In this document: positions 52,928-61,981 of the stretch, one piece after another | How positions within the stretch are numbered: position 1 is the stretch's first letter | Layout of the letters: every line of letters starts with the position of its first letter | Source of the DNA: Pontibacter oryzae | Lineage (GTDB): Bacteria > Bacteroidota > Bacteroidia > Cytophagales > Hymenobacteraceae | Length of the DNA: 64,000 bases | Reading direction: 5' to 3' | Assembly (NCBI RefSeq): GCF_003576375.1 | Contig: NZ_QWGE01000001.1 | Coordinates: 558,001-622,000, forward strand | Translations under genes and position numbers: made by a program | The notes under the pieces: generated by a model | The model's input: only the letters and a program-made list of their open reading frames with translations | Database searches by the model: none | What the model was told of the DNA's origin: nothing

Positions 52928-53641
52928 TTATTTTCTGAAAATTTTATCGAGTACCTCTGTAAGCCTGTTTTCTTTCTCTTTAGAAACACTTGCTGCTATA
53001 GCATCCAAGTAATGCTGATCTAAAGAAGCTGTTGGATCGTTTTCTGGGTTGTATAGCGTTTGTGTATTTGGGCCAGCATAGCGCTCAGCCATAAACTGCC
53101 CAGGTTTACCTGCTATGCTCTTAAAAGCCACCCCGCCATTAATACCATAAAAAGTGGCACTCAGCATCGGCTCATGAGTTGGGGCCAAGTGCCAGGAACA
53201 GCACAACTGTAGACTTATATCATTTTCCAGTTCAAGCAGTACCAGACCGTAATCGTTAGCCTCGCGCGTATTCTCGCTGCAGCGTTCACCATTGGCATAC
53301 AAGTGGCCTTTAGCATCAAGTATCTTTGGAAAACCTGTCGCCCAAAGGCCAAGCTCCAACAGTGGAGCACCTAGCTCAATAACGCAGTTGCGGCCTTCCA
53401 GTGAAGTGTTGCAAGCCTTATGGGAAATCAGCTCGATGGCATATAAAGGCCCTAACTCGCCGCTTTGCAGTACTTTGTATACTTCCTGCATTGCCTTGGT
53501 ATGTCGGTAAGAGCTTTTGCCCAGCCCCTGGCTTTGTTTCAATGTCGGCTTACCTTGGCTTAACAGGCTTGGGTACGCTTCCTGAAATCTGATGGCACTG
53601 TGGATACTGGTTAACTCTGCTGATAAAATGGTTTCTTGCAT
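52928..53641 (-). CDS. Gfo/Idh/MocA-like C-terminal domain protein lacking the NAD-binding domain
   Basis: A 237-residue protein. KAMQEVYKVLQSGELGPLYA, CVIELGAPLLELGLWATGFP and the later LELENDISLQLCCSW stretch resemble the substrate-binding and dimerisation domain of Gfo/Idh/MocA oxidoreductases. Members of that family have about 330-400 residues with an N-terminal Rossmann GxGxxG domain, which is absent here. An in-frame stop occurs eight codons upstream of the ATG at 53641, and I see no detached Rossmann remnant. It may be a shortened non-enzymatic or NAD-independent partner of the two glycosyltransferases encoded downstream, or a decayed gene; conserved operon spacing favours the former. 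Confidence 0.6.
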   Translation of the reverse strand: MQETILSAELTSIHSAIRFQEAYPSLLSQGKPTLKQSQGLGKSSYRHTKAMQEVYKVLQSGELGPLYAIELISHKACNTSLEGRNCVIELGAPLLELGLWATGFPKILDAKGHLYANGERCSENTREANDYGLVLLELENDISLQLCCSWHLAPTHEPMLSATFYGINGGVAFKSIAGKPGQFMAERYAGPNTQTLYNPENDPTASLDQHYLDAIAASVSKEKENRLTEVLDKIFRK

Positions 53642-54207
53642 GGTAGACGGTACTATCAGGGCTCTTCACTGGTACAACAGCATACTATAGAGATCAACTA
53701 ACATGAGCCAACATACGATACGTCAGCAACAAGTATGATAAAAGGCGTTATGGCAAACTTGGCATACTCTTTTGCGGACAGCCGACTCTTGTTATACCCC
53801 GTGTATAAACTTATAAATTGCATGATTGTGCCCCGCTTATGCTGGGCCCGGAGCTTTAGGAGAACCTACAAACAGGCGGCGAGATTATGCCAACCACCTT
53901 AGGCAGTTTAGAGGCCAACTGTTCTTTTCCGGTGCACTCTACTACGCGGCAAAAGTGCATTACGTTGGTGAGTTCTTTAACTTTTTCTATAATTTTAACA
54001 GGATTGTTTATAGCATGCCTCTTACGTTTTTGCTATTCTCGGCAGAATCCACCCTTAACAAGCTTTTTATCAATAGCTTACCACCTGCTGTCATCTATAT
54101 ATATTGGCTCCTCCCTCAGCGGCTGCCAGTTGCAAAAACAAGAAATAAGTATTTATTTTAATTAGCTACAAGTATACTTTTAGCAACTGCAACCCCATTC
54201 TGCTGCC
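53642..54207. other. Divergent 566-base intergenic region
   Basis: It lies between the glycan cluster (minus) and the GNAT gene (plus). Open frames within it, the longest 53826-54161, have no start context, family likeness or normal composition and are probably spurious. A full AAGTATACTT palindrome occurs at 54170-54179, close to the GNAT start. No exact TAnnTTTG box was found on either strand near the genes. Confidence 0.5.
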
Positions 54208-54816
54208 ATGGACCTTGACTTTAGAACTGGCCCTGAACTGCAAAACAAGCGCGTTTTGCTTCGAGCGTTTCAACCATCTGACCTGACAGAAATGTCTTCT
54301 ATTGCTTTTGAAGAGGATATCTGGCGATTTATGCCTACCCGCATCAGTAACCATGCTGAGCTACAAGTTTGGGCCGACACAGTAGAAAAGGGCTTCAGTG
54401 CTGGCACCCGCTATACTTTCATGATTATTGATAAGGCCACGGGGCGGCTGGCGGGCAGCACCAGTTACGGGAACATATCCGCTGCGGATAAACGCCTCGA
54501 AATCGGGTGGACGTGGCTTGCCAAAGAATTCAGAGGCACCGGCCTCAACAGGCACTGTAAGTTTCTGTTACTTTGCCATGCATTCGAAAAATTGGAGATG
54601 GATCGTGTTGAGCTGAAGACGGATGCGCTAAACATGCGCTCCCGCAAGGCAATGCTCAAACTGGGCGCTATAGAAGAAGGCACTCTGCGCAGCCACACAC
54701 AAATGCACGATGGCCGCCGACGCGATACTATTTACTATAGCATCCTTCGAGATGAGTGGGCTGGCATTAAACAAACCATATTTGCAGACCTAACCTCCTT
54801 TACACTGCCAGCATAG
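54208..54816 (+). CDS. GNAT-family N-acetyltransferase, RimJ/RimL-like
   Basis: A 202-residue protein. RVLLRAFQPSDLTEM is the usual first strand and helix of RimJ/RimL-type acetyltransferases, GWTWLAKEFRGTGLNR corresponds to the acetyl-CoA pyrophosphate loop (variant of Q/RxxGxG/A), and DRVELKTDALNMRSRKAMLKLG is the C-terminal signature, seen at about residues 132-153. It acetylates an amine, perhaps an N-terminus or a small molecule; the substrate is unknown. It has a separate promoter region and is followed 63 bases later by a histidine phosphatase gene. Confidence 0.85.
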   Translation: MDLDFRTGPELQNKRVLLRAFQPSDLTEMSSIAFEEDIWRFMPTRISNHAELQVWADTVEKGFSAGTRYTFMIIDKATGRLAGSTSYGNISAADKRLEIGWTWLAKEFRGTGLNRHCKFLLLCHAFEKLEMDRVELKTDALNMRSRKAMLKLGAIEEGTLRSHTQMHDGRRRDTIYYSILRDEWAGIKQTIFADLTSFTLPA

Positions 54817-54879
54817 CAGCACGGGCAACCACAACGGTGTTTTAGTGGTAGGTATTAGCGTCTACAAGCGCCGTACACT

Positions 54880-55467
54880 TTGGAAACAGCTACCTCCCAC
54901 AATCCCAGCAGAATCTTTCTTATTCGCCATGCACGCCCCCTTGTAAAGCGCAAAGGCTTTTTTGATGTAAAAGCTGCCCGCCAATATATTTCTGATTATG
55001 ATGCTGCACAGGTCGAGAAGTTTGTGCTCAGGCATGAGGCTATCCCATACCAACAGATACGCAAAGTATACTGTAGTACGCTTATTCGCTCGCAGCTAAC
55101 CGCCCGCGCCATTTTCGGGGAGCAGGTTTCCCTCCAGATCGACCGTGTGTTTCGGGAGTTTGAGCGCCGGATATTTACCTTGCCTTTTATTCGGTTACCC
55201 ATAAGCTTATGGCTCATTGCAGCCCGCGTGCTCTGGTTTTTTGGGCTAAACAGCAGCGGCATCGAAACCTTTAAGCAGGCCCGTGCCCGAGCCAGGCAAG
55301 CTGCCCGGATACTTGCCCAGGATGCTATGGCAAACCAAACAACAGTGCTAGTAGCCCATGGCTTGCTTAACAGCTTTATCCGGCGCGAATTAAAGCGGCT
55401 GGGGTGGCAACAGCGCATCAAAGGCGGCAATAGTTTTTTGTCTGTTCATATGTTTGAGGAAGTATAA
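54880..55467 (+). CDS. Histidine phosphatase (phosphoglycerate mutase-like) family protein
   Basis: A 195-residue protein starting at TTG 54880. FLIRHARP is the phospho-accepting RHx motif, with Ala in place of the common Gly, and VLVAHGLLN carries the second active-site His. STLIRSQLTARAIFG supplies the conserved Arg. A hydrophobic stretch (about residues 104-122, PISLWLIAARVLWFFG) is unusual for a soluble member and could be a membrane-associating helix. It should dephosphorylate a small molecule or protein; the substrate is unknown. Confidence 0.8.
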   Translation: METATSHNPSRIFLIRHARPLVKRKGFFDVKAARQYISDYDAAQVEKFVLRHEAIPYQQIRKVYCSTLIRSQLTARAIFGEQVSLQIDRVFREFERRIFTLPFIRLPISLWLIAARVLWFFGLNSSGIETFKQARARARQAARILAQDAMANQTTVLVAHGLLNSFIRRELKRLGWQQRIKGGNSFLSVHMFEEV

Positions 55468-55660
55468 ATCGCACCGGTAACCTATCTCTGCAACTTCAGC
55501 TTCGTTTTTTAGTATATACTACCGCCAAAAGTAGCTATGGGCTATCTGACTCCGCATTTTGCAACAAGCGCAAATTCCCCCGCGGGCAGCTGTTATTACT
55601 TCTTTCGGCTGCATTTTTCAAATTCTAACGAAACATTAATTTTATTCTAATCAGCAATTT

Positions 55661-58600
55661 ATGAAAAGAACTTTACTCCTGAGTTTATTGATGACCTTTG
55701 CGTTCTTGTCGGGCGCGTGGGCTCAAACTCAGACCGTATCAGGGAGAGTAACCGCTGCCTCTGACGGATCGGCATTACCCGGCGTAACCGTGCTTGAGAA
55801 GGGCACCACTAATGGCGTGACCACAGGAGCAAATGGTGACTACAGCCTCAATGTGCAACCAAACGCCACGCTTGTTTTCAGGTTTATCGGGATGACTACC
55901 CAAGAAGTGGCTTTGCAAGGCAGAAACACACTTAATGTACAACTAGCAGCAGATCAGAAGCTGCTTGATGAAGTTGTTGTTGTAGGTTATGGTACACAGG
56001 AACGTCGTGAAGTTACTGGTGCCACCTCTAAGGTAACTTCCGAAGAATTGAAAGACCTGCCAGTGGTAGGGGTAGATCAAGCTTTACAGGGAAGAGCTGC
56101 CGGAGTTCAGATTTCTCAGAACTCCGGAACACCCGGCGGAGGTATAACAGTACGCGTTCGGGGTGCAACCTCAATTTCTGCCAGTAACCAACCTTTGTAT
56201 GTAGTGGACGGTGTTCCACTAACAACCGGAGACTATTCCCAATTAGGCTATGGAGGGCAGTCAGTAAATGCCATATCAGACATTAACCCTAATGATATCG
56301 AATCTATAGATATCCTGAAAGATGCTTCTGCAGCAGCTATATATGGTTCGCGTGCTGCAAATGGTGTTGTCATAATCACTACAAAACGTGGGTCAGCCAA
56401 AAAAACCCAGATCAATTTGAGCGCATATACAGGTGTTCAGAACATGTGGAATAGCCCAAACCTTTTAGATGCCGAGCAATATAAGGAAATAATGGTGGAG
56501 GCGTATGTGAACGACCAATACCTAGCCCCTGGAGCTACATTTGATGACTTTGTAGAACTATATTATGGCGAGTTAGACTTTGAGCCTACCAATACTGACT
56601 GGGTTGAAGAAGTTACCCGTTCAGCTTCTATAAAGAACTATGAGATTTCGCTGAGCGGAGGTGATGCTAAGACACGCTATTACCTGTCAGGAAATTACTT
56701 CGATCAGGAAGGCATAGTGATCGGCAGTGAATACAAACGATATTCGACCCGCTTAAACCTGGATCATAATATTAATGATAGATTTTCGGTTGGCACAAGC
56801 ATACAACTGAGTAGAGCAGAGAACAACCGAATTGTAAGTGATAACACTCTAAATGGCCCTTTTGCTAACTCCTTGGCTGCCTCACCAATCTGGCCAGTAT
56901 TTTATGAGAGTGGCGCTTATACTCGACCTAACTATTTCTATACTAACCCTGTAGCTGAAGGCCGGGAAAATGATGATGAAACAACAAACTTACGTGCCGT
57001 TGGTAACATCTTTGCAAAGTACACCCTAACACCTGGGCTGGATTTACAAGTAAAAGGAGGGTATGATGCCTTAAATGTGGATGAGCGCAGATATACCCCT
57101 ACAAACTATCCGGGTTCTTCTGCCACTGCAGTAGGAGGCTCCGCTACTAAAGCCGTCAGCACAATCACCAAACGTCTGTTAGAGGCTACATTGTCTTATG
57201 CTAAAACCTTCAACGATGTTCACAAATTAAACTCTGTAATAGGTACCAGTAACGAGCGAAACACAATTGACCAAACGTTTGTAACAGGCGAAGGCTTCCC
57301 AGGTGAGCAATTCAGGTATGTAAGCAGTGCTGCCATTGTAAACGATGGAGGTGATTTTGAAACTCAGAATTACCTTGTATCATTCTTTGGCCGCGTAAAC
57401 TATTCATTCCAGGATAGATATTTACTAGGGGTAAATTTTAGAACGGATGGCTCTTCAAGATTTGGTGAAAACAACCGCTACGGTTTTTTCCCTTCAGTAT
57501 CGGCTGGTTGGAGAGTATTGGAAGAAAATTTTCTTGCTAACGTAGATGCACTAAGCGAACTCAAACTGCGTGCTTCCTATGGTGTTACAGGTAATCAGGA
57601 GATAGGTAATTTCAACTACTTAGCACTATACTCCGGAGCAAACTATACAGATAACCCCGGTATTGCTCAAACCCAGATTCCTAACTCTGATTTAAAGTGG
57701 GAAGAGACGAAACAGTTTAACGTTGGGACAGATATAGGTTTCTTAAATGGGCGTGTAAATGTGGCGCTAGACTACTATATCAAGAATACTGATAACCTCT
57801 TATTTTCTCGCCCGATCCCTACACAAAACGGATTCGGCAGCTACCAGTCCAACATAGGTTCAATAGAAAACAAAGGTTTCGAGATTGCTTTAAACACTAT
57901 AAACTTTGATGGTGGCGGCAAGGGCTTTTATTGGAGCACAGACTTTAACATCTCCTTCAATCGGAATAAGGTAAAAGAGCTTTACCAAGACCAGGACATA
58001 TTTTATGGCTTTGGAGGAAACTCTTTGGTGCTTCGTGAAGGGCAGCCTATTGGTACCTTTTATGGTTACATTTCTGATGGAGTATTCAGCACCACTGATG
58101 AAGTTCCCGTTTCAAGGCAGGCAGAAGGCGTACAGGCCGGAGATATCAATTTCAGGGATATCAACAACGACGGTATAATAAACGCCAGCGACCTTACGAT
58201 TATCGGAAACGCCCAGCCAGATTATGTGGGTGGCCTTACTAACTCTTTCCGGTATAAAAACTTCGACCTTAATGTGTTTATGCAATTCTCATACGGCAAC
58301 GATATTGCCAACCCTGCCCACCAATACCAAATGCATTTAGGTAATGACTTTTTGGATGACAACATGTTAGATGATGTGCTTGGCCGCTGGCAAGAAGAGG
58401 GAGATATCACAGATATTCCACGTGCAACCGTAGATGATCCCAACAATAACAACAGAAGCAACTCTTCCCGCTTTATATATGACGGATCTTATCTTCGCAT
58501 TAAAAACATGACACTCGGCTATACATTGCCGCAAAGCTTAACCGAGAAAGCTAGTATTAGAAATGCCAGGATTTATCTTCAGGCTCAAAACTTAGTGACG

Positions 58601-58729
58601 TTTACAGACTATCCGGGTTTTGACCCAGAGGTAAACTTTGCAGGTACATCTAATACCACCCTGGGTGTAGACTTCTATACTTTTCCGCAGGCGCGCACAA
58701 TCACTTTTGGCATAAACATAGGTTTATAA
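55661..58729 (+). CDS. SusC/RagA-family TonB-dependent outer-membrane transporter
   Basis: A 1022-residue protein. Signal peptide residues 1-21 (GAWA). A carboxypeptidase-regulatory-like domain (about 25-97) opens the mature protein, then LDEVVVVGYGTQ is the TonB-box region, and the plug follows with PLYVVDGVP and DILKDASAAAIYGSRAANG (about 205-225), the SusC signature. The rest is a 22-strand barrel ending in a hydrophobic strand. With the SusD-like lipoprotein encoded next it imports a glycan or peptide across the outer membrane using TonB energy. No glycoside hydrolase or regulator adjoins, so the substrate is unknown. Confidence 0.95.
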   Translation: MKRTLLLSLLMTFAFLSGAWAQTQTVSGRVTAASDGSALPGVTVLEKGTTNGVTTGANGDYSLNVQPNATLVFRFIGMTTQEVALQGRNTLNVQLAADQKLLDEVVVVGYGTQERREVTGATSKVTSEELKDLPVVGVDQALQGRAAGVQISQNSGTPGGGITVRVRGATSISASNQPLYVVDGVPLTTGDYSQLGYGGQSVNAISDINPNDIESIDILKDASAAAIYGSRAANGVVIITTKRGSAKKTQINLSAYTGVQNMWNSPNLLDAEQYKEIMVEAYVNDQYLAPGATFDDFVELYYGELDFEPTNTDWVEEVTRSASIKNYEISLSGGDAKTRYYLSGNYFDQEGIVIGSEYKRYSTRLNLDHNINDRFSVGTSIQLSRAENNRIVSDNTLNGPFANSLAASPIWPVFYESGAYTRPNYFYTNPVAEGRENDDETTNLRAVGNIFAKYTLTPGLDLQVKGGYDALNVDERRYTPTNYPGSSATAVGGSATKAVSTITKRLLEATLSYAKTFNDVHKLNSVIGTSNERNTIDQTFVTGEGFPGEQFRYVSSAAIVNDGGDFETQNYLVSFFGRVNYSFQDRYLLGVNFRTDGSSRFGENNRYGFFPSVSAGWRVLEENFLANVDALSELKLRASYGVTGNQEIGNFNYLALYSGANYTDNPGIAQTQIPNSDLKWEETKQFNVGTDIGFLNGRVNVALDYYIKNTDNLLFSRPIPTQNGFGSYQSNIGSIENKGFEIALNTINFDGGGKGFYWSTDFNISFNRNKVKELYQDQDIFYGFGGNSLVLREGQPIGTFYGYISDGVFSTTDEVPVSRQAEGVQAGDINFRDINNDGIINASDLTIIGNAQPDYVGGLTNSFRYKNFDLNVFMQFSYGNDIANPAHQYQMHLGNDFLDDNMLDDVLGRWQEEGDITDIPRATVDDPNNNNRSNSSRFIYDGSYLRIKNMTLGYTLPQSLTEKASIRNARIYLQAQNLVTFTDYPGFDPEVNFAGTSNTTLGVDFYTFPQARTITFGINIGL

Positions 58730-58750
58730 TCTTCAGGTATATAAAATGTT

Positions 58751-60142
58751 ATGAAAAAATATACAACAATACTTCTCACGCTTTTAGGACTTTCGGTCTT
58801 TACAGCCTGCGAAGATTCACTAGACTTGCAACCAACCACTGCTATAGATGCTGGTGAGGCTGTAGTAGATTATACTACGCTTAGCAGGGCAGCACTTGGA
58901 GCTTATAGTGCGCTTCAGTCTTCAAATTATTATGGCCAACGCTATTTATTGTATCAGGACCTTTACAGTGATAACCTTTCGTTCTCAGGAACTTTCACAA
59001 CAGATCGGGAAGTAGCAAACCGTAACATAGATGCTTCTAATTTGCAAATATCAAGCACCTGGGCAGCTATTTATACACTAATAAACCGCGCTAACACTGT
59101 TATTCGCCAAGCAGATCAGTTAGATAACATTACTACGCAGCAGCGTGATAATATAAAAGGCCAAATGTTGGTTTTGCGTGGCTTAGCCTATTTCGATTTA
59201 GTAAAGGTTTTTGGAGGCGTACCAGTTATTCAAACCCCTACCACGGTTATTGAAGAAATTCAGTTTGAGGCAAAGTCAACTCAAGCACAGGTATATGACG
59301 CAATCATTTCTGATCTGAAAATGGCAGAATCTATACTTCCAAGCAATGTGGGGAGCCCTCAAGTGGCAAATATATGGGCAGCGAAAGCTCTGCTTGCCCG
59401 TGTTTATTTACAAAGAGGTAGCAACGCTGAAGCGGCAACTTATGCTAGTGATGTTATCATGAATTCCCCGTATGAGTTAGAAGCTAACTTTGCTGATATT
59501 TTCTCGAACGAGGGGAACAGCGAGGTTATACTTGAAGTTGACTTTACTTTAAATGATCAAAATGTACTAGGCTCTGCTTCAGACCCTAGTACTCCCGGGC
59601 AGAAATTTTACGTATCCACAGAGGCATATAATGCCTTGCAGGCATCTGACGCGAATGCACAGAATGCCTCAACTCCAACAATGCAATACGAAGACGAGCG
59701 ATTTGAAGCAACCACCACGCTTCAAGGTACGCGCCGCCGCCTTATAAAGTATAGCGATATTGTAAACAATGCTGATGATGTGCCTGTAATCCGGTTGGCA
59801 GAAATGTATTTGATACGAGCGGAAGCAAATGCACGACAGGGCATTGCAGTAGGAGCAGCTTCGCCGCAAGTTATCCAGGATATAAACACGATCAGGACGA
59901 GAGCTGGGCTAAACCCTGTGCTAACTTTAACAAATGCTGCAGCTCTTAACGAAATACTGGAGCAACGAAGATTAGAATTTATTGGCGAAGGTTTAAGATT
60001 TATAGACTTAAAGCGCTATAATATCACATGTTTAGAACTTGAGTTCTGTGAAGATGACAATACAGCTTACAGGAACTTGTGGCCTATACCCTTGCAGCAG
60101 ATCGAAGTAAATCCAGCGCTAACTCAAAACCCAGGCTATTAG
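58751..60142 (+). CDS. SusD/RagB-family nutrient-binding lipoprotein
   Basis: A 463-residue lipoprotein with lipobox VFTAC (Cys20). LRGLAYFDLVKVFGGVPVI (about residues 141-159) and the C-terminal LEQRRLEFIGEGLRFIDLKR (about 397-416) are the conserved SusD segments; the helical TPR-like scaffold lies in between. It caps the SusC channel at the cell surface and captures the ligand. It starts 21 bases after the susC-like gene and is followed by a strong terminator, so the unit is a minimal SusC/D pair. Confidence 0.95.
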   Translation: MKKYTTILLTLLGLSVFTACEDSLDLQPTTAIDAGEAVVDYTTLSRAALGAYSALQSSNYYGQRYLLYQDLYSDNLSFSGTFTTDREVANRNIDASNLQISSTWAAIYTLINRANTVIRQADQLDNITTQQRDNIKGQMLVLRGLAYFDLVKVFGGVPVIQTPTTVIEEIQFEAKSTQAQVYDAIISDLKMAESILPSNVGSPQVANIWAAKALLARVYLQRGSNAEAATYASDVIMNSPYELEANFADIFSNEGNSEVILEVDFTLNDQNVLGSASDPSTPGQKFYVSTEAYNALQASDANAQNASTPTMQYEDERFEATTTLQGTRRRLIKYSDIVNNADDVPVIRLAEMYLIRAEANARQGIAVGAASPQVIQDINTIRTRAGLNPVLTLTNAAALNEILEQRRLEFIGEGLRFIDLKRYNITCLELEFCEDDNTAYRNLWPIPLQQIEVNPALTQNPGY

Positions 60143-60157
60143 GTAGCAACCAATTTT

Positions 60158-60197
60158 AAAAACCCGCCCCTGCCACAGCAAGGGCGGGTTTTTTTAT
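60158..60197 (+). terminator. Terminator of the susCD-like operon
   Basis: A perfect 12-bp GC-rich stem (60158-60169 with 60182-60193) with a 12-base loop and T run, 15 bases after the SusD-like stop. Confidence 0.9.
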
Positions 60198-60210
60198 ACC
60201 TTCATGAATT

Positions 60211-60237
60211 AAACTAAACTTTTAGTTTTAAAACTAA
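60211..60237. promoter_or_regulatory. Candidate BlaI operator, interleaved palindromes
   Basis: Three half-sites alternate in orientation: AAACTA at 60211-60216, TAGTTT at 60223-60228 and AAACTA at 60231-60236. The last two lie in a perfect 16-base palindrome at 60222-60237. Position 42-68 bases before the BlaI-type repressor start suggests auto-repression. The ACTA/TAGT core recalls known BlaI/MecI operators, whose cores are TACA/TGTA. Confidence 0.55.
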
Positions 60238-60278
60238 GTAAATAGTTATACATTGAGTAGCAAATTAAAAACACCCTG

Positions 60279-60671
60279 ATGAAGGAACTGACCAAAGCCG
60301 AGGAAGAAATAATGCAGGTACTCTGGAAACTGGAGCAAGCCTTTGTTCGCGATATACTCGAAGAGCTGCCTGAGCCCAAACCTGCCTACAATACCGTTTC
60401 CACCATTGTGCGCATCCTGGAGACGAAGGGCTTTGTGGGCCACGAAGCCTTTGGTAAATCGCATAAGTACCACCCGCTTATTGCCCAGGACAAGTATAAG
60501 AGCTTCTTCCTGAAAAACTTTATGAGCGGATACTTCGGTGGCTCCTTCGAGAAACTTGTATCCTTCTTCGCCAAGGACAATAACTTAAACGTGCAGGAGC
60601 TGGATGAACTGATGCGCCATGTAAAACAAGACCTCCCCGAAAACCCTGATAGCGATGGAAGCCATACTTAA
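60279..60671 (+). CDS. blaI: BlaI/MecI/CopY-family transcriptional repressor
   Basis: A 130-residue protein. The winged helix (about residues 1-72) has LTKAEEEIMQVLWKLEQAF and PAYNTVSTIVRILETKGFV, the recognition helix of the family; the C-terminal part (about 75-120) is the dimerisation and cleavage region. BlaI-type repressors leave their operator when a partner M56 membrane protease is activated. That partner is encoded next with a 17-base overlap. A palindromic operator lies just upstream, so auto-regulation of the whole TonB-domain gene group is likely. Confidence 0.92.
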   Translation: MKELTKAEEEIMQVLWKLEQAFVRDILEELPEPKPAYNTVSTIVRILETKGFVGHEAFGKSHKYHPLIAQDKYKSFFLKNFMSGYFGGSFEKLVSFFAKDNNLNVQELDELMRHVKQDLPENPDSDGSHT

Positions 60672-61884
60672 TTACACACTCAAAGTTGGCATCAGCATGC
60701 TGGCACTCTATCTGTTTTATTACGCACTGCTTCGCCTAAGCAACAATTTTAAGTTTAACAGACTATACTTGTTGCTTGCCCCGTCGGTAGCACTCTTGCT
60801 TCCTTTGCTCACGCGCCCAACTATACTTGCGCGGCAAGCCTTTCTAGGCGAAAACTTGCTGGCCATACAGCTGGGCCAAGTAACGGTAGGTGCAGGCCAG
60901 CCGACTATACCTTGGGCGCTAACGCTGCCAATGGCTTTAACTGGTTTATACTTTGCCGGTGTGGCTTTTGTACTGGTTAAACTCATAACGCAACTCTGGC
61001 GCCTGCACCAAACCAAAAACCAGGCTACGCTAACAAGCGAAATCGCTCATGCAAAAGTATACTTGATGCCTGATTCCTACCCAACTTTTGCCTTCGGGAA
61101 GTATGTTTTCCTGAGCACAGAGCAAAGCAAGCTAAATGCAGCTGAGCAGCAGCAAGTACTGGCTCACGAACTTGCGCACGTAAAGTATGGCCATACCAAG
61201 GATGTGCTTCTTTATGAGCTATACACGGCTATACTTTGGTTCCATCCGGCCGTGTGGCTTTTGAGGCAGGAGCTCCGCAACGTGCATGAGTATCAGGCCG
61301 ATGCCGAGGTGGTGCAGGAGCACCAGGTGCAAACGTATACTTCTCTTTTATCGCGGGAGGCGCTGTTTAACATGGGTTTGCCAGTAGGCAGTTATTTCAC
61401 AAAGCCGCAGGTGCTTTTGCGGTTGCGCATGCTGCAGCAAAAAGGGCAGCAGGCAGGCTGGCTTCGCCCCTTGCTTGCACTTCCGCTGCTTGCCTGCCTG
61501 GCTTTTGTGATGGCGCGGCAACAGGCAAGCGCTGATCCAGTATCAGAAACTCCGGAAAAGTATGAAAAGCCTTATACTTATGTAGAAAACATGCCCCGCT
61601 TTGAAGGCGGCGAAAGCGAGATGCTGAAGTTCCTGGGCCAAAACACCCGTTATCCCGAGCAAGCCAAAAAACGGCAGATAGAAGGCTTGGTCGTGGTTAG
61701 CTTTGTCGTCAGAAAAGATGGCTCTCTGGATGAAATCTCCATTGTAAAGCCACTGGAAGAAAGCCTCGATGCTGAGGCTCTACGGGTAGTAGCACTTATG
61801 GAGGGCAAGTGGCAACCCGGCAGCCAGGATGGCAGAAACGTGCCCGTACGATATACCCTGCCTATGCGCTTCAGCATTAGATAA
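60655..61884 (+). CDS. M56 (BlaR1-like) membrane metallopeptidase fused to a TonB C-terminal domain
   Basis: A 409-residue protein. Hydrophobic helices lie at about residues 8-26, 37-53, 90-113 and 272-290. HELAH at 171-175, with Glu212 in RNVHEYQADAEV, is the zinc site of M56 gluzincins and faces the cytoplasm. The C-terminal periplasmic part (about 306-409) is not the penicillin-binding sensor of BlaR1 but a TonB C-terminal domain, with YPEQAKKRQIEGLVVVSF and VRYTLPMRF. Sensing through this domain, followed by cleavage of the BlaI repressor, is the likely circuit. It overlaps the repressor gene by 17 bases. Confidence 0.9.
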   Translation: MEAILNYTLKVGISMLALYLFYYALLRLSNNFKFNRLYLLLAPSVALLLPLLTRPTILARQAFLGENLLAIQLGQVTVGAGQPTIPWALTLPMALTGLYFAGVAFVLVKLITQLWRLHQTKNQATLTSEIAHAKVYLMPDSYPTFAFGKYVFLSTEQSKLNAAEQQQVLAHELAHVKYGHTKDVLLYELYTAILWFHPAVWLLRQELRNVHEYQADAEVVQEHQVQTYTSLLSREALFNMGLPVGSYFTKPQVLLRLRMLQQKGQQAGWLRPLLALPLLACLAFVMARQQASADPVSETPEKYEKPYTYVENMPRFEGGESEMLKFLGQNTRYPEQAKKRQIEGLVVVSFVVRKDGSLDEISIVKPLEESLDAEALRVVALMEGKWQPGSQDGRNVPVRYTLPMRFSIR

Positions 61885-61981
61885 CATTCATAAAATAAAC
61901 AAACAACTGTTTATCAGCTTCTTAAAAAGCTGATATAGGATTCTTATTGCCTTTATTTTCAAATATTTAAAACAAACAGAT

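Noticed and set aside
53826..54161. 111-codon frame in the intergenic region before the GNAT gene
   Set aside because: Odd amino-acid make-up, overlapping alternative frames of similar length and no homology cue; likely chance.
60655..61884. Calling the M56 protein a beta-lactam sensor BlaR1
   Set aside because: The C-terminal penicillin-binding sensor domain is missing and replaced by a TonB-type domain, and no beta-lactamase gene is nearby.
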